Shown here one piece after another: positions 5,644 to 8,152 of a DNA stretch of 8,152 nucleotides. Within the stretch, counting starts at the first letter, position 1; every line of letters starts with the position of its first letter. A program made the position numbers and the translations under genes. Below the pieces are notes generated by a model. It was not told where the DNA came from and made no database searches. It saw only the letters and a list, made by a program, of their open reading frames with translations. The DNA comes from Dehalococcoidia bacterium. Its GTDB lineage: Bacteria > Chloroflexota > Dehalococcoidia > Plut-88900. The stretch spans positions 1 to 8,152 of the forward strand of contig JAAXHX010000115.1 of the NCBI GenBank assembly GCA_012270635.1, in the 5' to 3' direction.

Positions 5644-7027
5644 CGGAACCCGCGTCCAGGGCTTCGATTACCGCGTCTATGAGTGCTGCTTCCTGGTCCG
5701 GCAATACGGTGCGAGGGTCCAGCAGCAGGGCGTCGTCTTCGATGCGGCCTATGACAGGGTTGAGACCCGTGCGAAGGGCCCTGGCAAGGGTGTCGACGCC
5801 GAGGCCGTCCGGGGGTCGGACTTGCAGGGCCCACGTGGGAAGGGTGTCGCCGGGCAGGCTTCCTCCGCCTATGGCCGAACTAGCTTCGACGACGATCGCG
5901 CCCCGTTCGATCCTATCACGCCACGATTGAGCCCTGCGCCCGATGGCCTCCCGAGACATGGATATCATGCGCCAGACTGGCACTTTTGCCAAATGCTCCT
6001 CCTTGAGGTAATGGAGGAGGGTGGCGGTCAAAGCGGCCATGGTCATCTTATCGATGCGTCCGGCCCGGGCCAGGGGGTGACGGGCCAGTGCGGAGACGAG
6101 GTCTCGGCGCCCAGCGATGACGCCGGCCTGCGGCCCGCCCAGCAGCTTGTCGCCGGAGAAGGTCACCAGGTCTACGCCGGCGGCGATGCTGTCCTGGGGT
6201 CTCGGCTCCTCCGCAAGCCCGAATGCACGGGTGTCCACCAGGCAGCCGCTGCCCACGTCGTGGACCACGGGTATGCTCGATTCCCGGCCGAGAGCGGCCA
6301 AATCGGCGGTGTCGGGCGCTTGGGTGAAGCCGACAACTTTGAAGTTGCTGGTGTGCACCTTGAGGAGCAGGGCGGTGTGTTCGTTCATCGCGCTGCGGTA
6401 ATCGGAGAGGTAGGTGCGGTTGGTGGTGCCGACCTCCACCAGCCGGGCCCCGCTGGCCCCCAGTATCTCCGGGACCCGTACGCCGCCCCCGATCTCCACG
6501 GCCTCGCCCCGGCTCACGATTACATCGCGGTCCCGGGCGAAAACGCTTAGTACAATATGAAGAGCCTCGGCGTTGTTGTTCACGGCCAACGCGGACTCGG
6601 CGCCCGTGAGCCGACTGACCAGGGACTTGAGGGCCGCATCCCGGCCCCCCCGCTCTCCCTTTTCGAGGTCGACTTCCAGGTCGGAGTAGCCCGCCGCCGC
6701 CTCCAGGGCCGCCCTTGCGGCGTCCTCGCTGAGGGGCGCCCGACCGAGGTTGGTGTGTATGACCACGCCCGTGGCGTTGATCACCCTGCTCGGCGAGGGC
6801 TTCCAGAGGGTCCTGGCCCTGTGCTCCATCTCTGCGACAAGGGTTTCGAGAGAGGGGACGGACCCGCCGTTCGATATGCCCTCCCGCGCCGCCTGCAGGG
6901 AGTCTCGGGCGAGGGTGACAAGGGCGTCGTGGGAATAGGTCTCCGCCAGCGCCCTGGACCCTTCGGTCGCGAGAATCCTGTCGACGCTGGGGAGTCCCCT
7001 GAACCTGTTCTTGCCCGTAGCCACCAT
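5630..7027 (-). CDS. selA: L-seryl-tRNA(Sec) selenium transferase
   Basis: SelA is a cytoplasmic PLP enzyme that converts seryl-tRNA(Sec) to selenocysteyl-tRNA(Sec) using selenophosphate. The family blocks are all intact: RVINATGVVIHTNLGRAPL (residues 81-99), LEVDLEKGERGGR (117-129), SRGEAVEIGG (172-181), VGTTNRTYLSDYR (199-211), KVHTSNFKVVGFT (223-235) and FSGDKLLGGPQAG (290-302). Lys294 should bind PLP, matching Lys295 of E. coli. The length of 465 is standard and includes the N-terminal domain used for tRNA binding. The frame could begin at GTG 7054, but that codon overlaps the extended -10 box; ATG 7027 has AGGAAG four bases upstream and is preferred. The gene heads a run with smr and rarA. 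No selB, selD or tRNA-Sec is in the window, and no gene here shows an in-frame TGA. Confidence 0.95.
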   Translation of the reverse strand: MVATGKNRFRGLPSVDRILATEGSRALAETYSHDALVTLARDSLQAAREGISNGGSVPSLETLVAEMEHRARTLWKPSPSRVINATGVVIHTNLGRAPLSEDAARAALEAAAGYSDLEVDLEKGERGGRDAALKSLVSRLTGAESALAVNNNAEALHIVLSVFARDRDVIVSRGEAVEIGGGVRVPEILGASGARLVEVGTTNRTYLSDYRSAMNEHTALLLKVHTSNFKVVGFTQAPDTADLAALGRESSIPVVHDVGSGCLVDTRAFGLAEEPRPQDSIAAGVDLVTFSGDKLLGGPQAGVIAGRRDLVSALARHPLARAGRIDKMTMAALTATLLHYLKEEHLAKVPVWRMISMSREAIGRRAQSWRDRIERGAIVVEASSAIGGGSLPGDTLPTWALQVRPPDGLGVDTLARALRTGLNPVIGRIEDDALLLDPRTVLPDQEAALIDAVIEALDAGSGETD

Positions 7028-7031
7028 GCTT

Positions 7032-7037
7032 CTTCCT
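7032..7037 (-). promoter_or_regulatory. Ribosome binding site deciding the selA start
   Basis: AGGAAG on the minus strand sits four bases before ATG 7027. It lies at the very front of the predicted transcript, and supports this ATG over the GTG at 7054. Confidence 0.6.
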
Positions 7038-7044
7038 AGCGGCG

Positions 7045-7053
7045 ATTTTAGCA
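7045..7053 (-). promoter_or_regulatory. Extended -10 promoter element for selA-smr-rarA
   Basis: TGCTAAAAT, identical to the lspA box, ends 17 bases before ATG 7027. No good -35 is seen at standard spacing. Predicted start near 7038 leaves a leader of about 11 bases, just enough for the AGGAAG ribosome binding site. Confidence 0.5.
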
Positions 7054-7069
7054 CGTTGCTTTTGAAGGC

Positions 7070-7078
7070 TGGTACAAT
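7070..7078 (+). promoter_or_regulatory. Extended -10 promoter element for the amidohydrolase
   Basis: TGGTACAAT on the plus strand is an extended -10 with hexamer TACAAT (5 of 6 to consensus). The -35 region is poor. Predicted start near 7085, leaving a leader of about 45 bases. It is divergent from, and 16 bases away from, the selA box. Confidence 0.45.
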
Positions 7079-7116
7079 CCCCCCAGCCAGGTCGGTTTCC
7101 GGTGGATGGCCGCGAC

Positions 7117-7123
7117 AAGGAGG
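7117..7123 (+). promoter_or_regulatory. Strong ribosome binding site of the amidohydrolase
   Basis: AAGGAGG, nearly the complete anti-16S complement, is seven bases before ATG 7131. It is the strongest ribosome binding site in the window and fixes the start of the last gene, suggesting high translation. Confidence 0.8.
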
Positions 7124-7130
7124 GGACGAT

Positions 7131-8152
7131 ATGGCAGACTACATGGTTATCTCCGCCGACTCCCATGCCAACGAGCCGGTGGAGCTGTACGAGCGCCTCC
7201 CGGAGGAGTACCGGCCCCGGGCGCCGCGGGAAATCACGAAGGACGGCCATCGCTTCCTGCGGATCGAAGGAGCGCGGGACCTGCCCCTCGACGCCCCCAA
7301 CCCCCTTACCGAAGAGGACATGCGCAGGTTCTTCCGGGACACCGAGAGAGGCCAGGACCTCATCGCCAGCAATCCCAACGACCTGGCCGGGGGCGTCGAC
7401 ATCCCGGTCAGGTTGTCAGACCTGGAAGAGGACGGCGTATCCGGGGAGGTGATATACCCCCAGGGGATATTCAAGTCCTTCGCATCCCCGGACCCCGGTT
7501 ACCAGAAGGCCCTGACCGGCCTCTACAACGACTGGTACCACGAGATTTTCGGAGAACACTCGGACAAGTTCGTGACCTCGGCCCTGCTGCCGATGATCGA
7601 CATCCAGCTAGCCATCGAGGAGGCGGAGCGGGTGTCGAGGCTCGGGGGAAGGTCTTTTTCCGTTCCCGTCAGCATGCCCATGCTCCCTTACAACTTCCCC
7701 GATTACGACCCCTTCTGGGACGTTGCGGAGAGCCTGGAAACGCCCGTAGCGTTCCACGTGTTCACCAAGGGCCCGGCAGGCGAAGCGCCCCTCGGGCGGG
7801 CAAGGAGCGGCCCCGGAGAAGACCTCTCCTCCGAGATAAACGACATGGCGCACGCCATGAACCCCCTCACGTTGCTGGTCGCCTCGGGGGCCCTGGAACG
7901 TCACCCGGGCTTGAAGTTCGTGCTGGTGGAGGGTGGGGTGGGGTGGCTGGCGTGGGTCCTCCAGACCCTGGACGAGATGCAGGTGAAGCGCCACATGTGG
8001 GCGGAGCCCAAGCTCAACATGAAGCCCAGCGAGTACTTTCACCGTCAGGGATACGCCACCTTTGGCGACGACCGGGTTGGGCTGATGACCCGGTACGTCA
8101 TCGGCGTAGATAACCTGATGTGGGGCAGCGACTACCCCCACGACGAGGGGAC
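7131..8152 (+). CDS. Metal-dependent amidohydrolase (ACMSD-like, amidohydrolase_2 family), C-terminus cut by window edge
   Basis: The 340 visible residues are a TIM-barrel amidohydrolase of the COG2159 type, which hydrolyses or decarboxylates aromatic and related acids with a single metal. The N-terminal metal motif is VISADSHANEP (residues 6-16), so Asp10 and His12 replace the HxH of classical members; this D-S-H form is common in the subgroup. Other likely site residues are His209 (VAFHVFTKG), Glu267 (VLVEGGVGWLAW) and Asp334 with His337 (WGSDYPHDEG). The frame is open to the last base; relatives are some 350-400 residues, so a few dozen residues are missing on the right. No signal peptide. 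The start is fixed by AAGGAGG. It is divergent from selA and may be alone or head an operon to the right. Substrate unknown. Larger open frames here on the other registers are shadows. Confidence 0.88.
   Translation, partial: MADYMVISADSHANEPVELYERLPEEYRPRAPREITKDGHRFLRIEGARDLPLDAPNPLTEEDMRRFFRDTERGQDLIASNPNDLAGGVDIPVRLSDLEEDGVSGEVIYPQGIFKSFASPDPGYQKALTGLYNDWYHEIFGEHSDKFVTSALLPMIDIQLAIEEAERVSRLGGRSFSVPVSMPMLPYNFPDYDPFWDVAESLETPVAFHVFTKGPAGEAPLGRARSGPGEDLSSEINDMAHAMNPLTLLVASGALERHPGLKFVLVEGGVGWLAWVLQTLDEMQVKRHMWAEPKLNMKPSEYFHRQGYATFGDDRVGLMTRYVIGVDNLMWGSDYPHDEG

Noticed and set aside
540..7054. Selenoprotein genes with in-frame TGA, suggested by selA
   Set aside because: All recognised genes have uninterrupted frames ending at expected lengths, and no family known to use selenocysteine is present.
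6048..7250. Minus-strand open frame of 400 codons
   Set aside because: Out-of-frame shadow of selA with low-complexity Arg/Gly/Pro sequence; it also runs through the divergent promoter region.
7106..8113. Long plus-strand open frame of 335 codons at the right edge
   Set aside because: It is a shadow of the amidohydrolase in another register: the product is rich in Arg, Gly and Pro with no family motif, and AAGGAGG plus all conserved blocks belong to the frame from 7131.
1..8152. Mobile elements, CRISPR arrays, attachment sites, tRNA or rRNA genes
   Set aside because: I saw no transposase or integrase motif, no evenly spaced direct repeats, no tRNA cloverleaf in the spacers and no rRNA sequence; spacers are too short for most of these.
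1..8152. A new defence or other multi-gene system
   Set aside because: The genes belong to well-known housekeeping and metabolic families; only the zinc-ribbon/Smr protein is of unclear role, which is not enough to propose a system.

Overview
The window is a gene-dense, GC-rich stretch of bacterial chromosome with seven essentially complete protein genes and one incomplete gene at each edge (nine in all if the small Smr-domain gene is counted among the complete ones: eight plus the short smr are described individually below). No stretch over about 120 bases lacks a gene. There are no tRNA or rRNA genes, insertion sequences, CRISPR arrays or phage genes. The combination of an F420-type luciferase-like oxidoreductase, a COG2945-type hydrolase, an ACMSD-like amidohydrolase and beta-eliminating lyase suggests an uncultured Chloroflexota/Dehalococcoidia (SAR202-like) genome. 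That assignment is inference from gene content and protein flavour; no marker gene in the window proves it.

Layout, left to right. (1) Minus strand, 1-1771: an alpha/beta hydrolase (1109-1771), then lspA (signal peptidase II, 540-1046), then the start of an rluD-like pseudouridine synthase (runs off the left edge at 1). lspA and rluD overlap by 20 bases, an arrangement also familiar from Firmicutes (lspA-ylyB). (2) Plus strand, 1887-3882: a threonine-aldolase-type PLP enzyme followed after 4 bases by a luciferase-like monooxygenase. (3) Minus strand, 3901-7027: transcription order selA, a zinc-ribbon/Smr-domain protein, rarA; selA overlaps the Smr gene by 14 bases and 21 bases separate it from rarA. 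(4) Plus strand from 7131: a metal-dependent amidohydrolase that runs off the right edge.

The two divergent spacers (1772-1886 and 7028-7130) and the lspA leader carry the regulatory signals. Four transcription units begin with the same extended -10 pattern, TGnTAnAAT, and in three of them this box sits on top of, or downstream of, the longest possible start codon; the starts of lspA, selA and the aldolase are therefore placed at the next in-frame ATG. A fifth promoter, for the hydrolase, has recognisable -35 and -10 boxes with a 17-base spacer, and its -10 lies inside a perfect 6-3-6 palindrome that looks like an operator.

Functionally this is mostly housekeeping: lipoprotein maturation, rRNA modification, replication-fork maintenance and selenocysteine-tRNA synthesis, with three catabolic or accessory enzymes. 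I do not see a new defence or mobile system. The points most worth a second look are the zinc-ribbon/Smr protein with an altered LDLR-type motif inserted between selA and rarA, the operator-like palindrome, the probable CTG start of the hydrolase, and selA standing without selB or tRNA-Sec.
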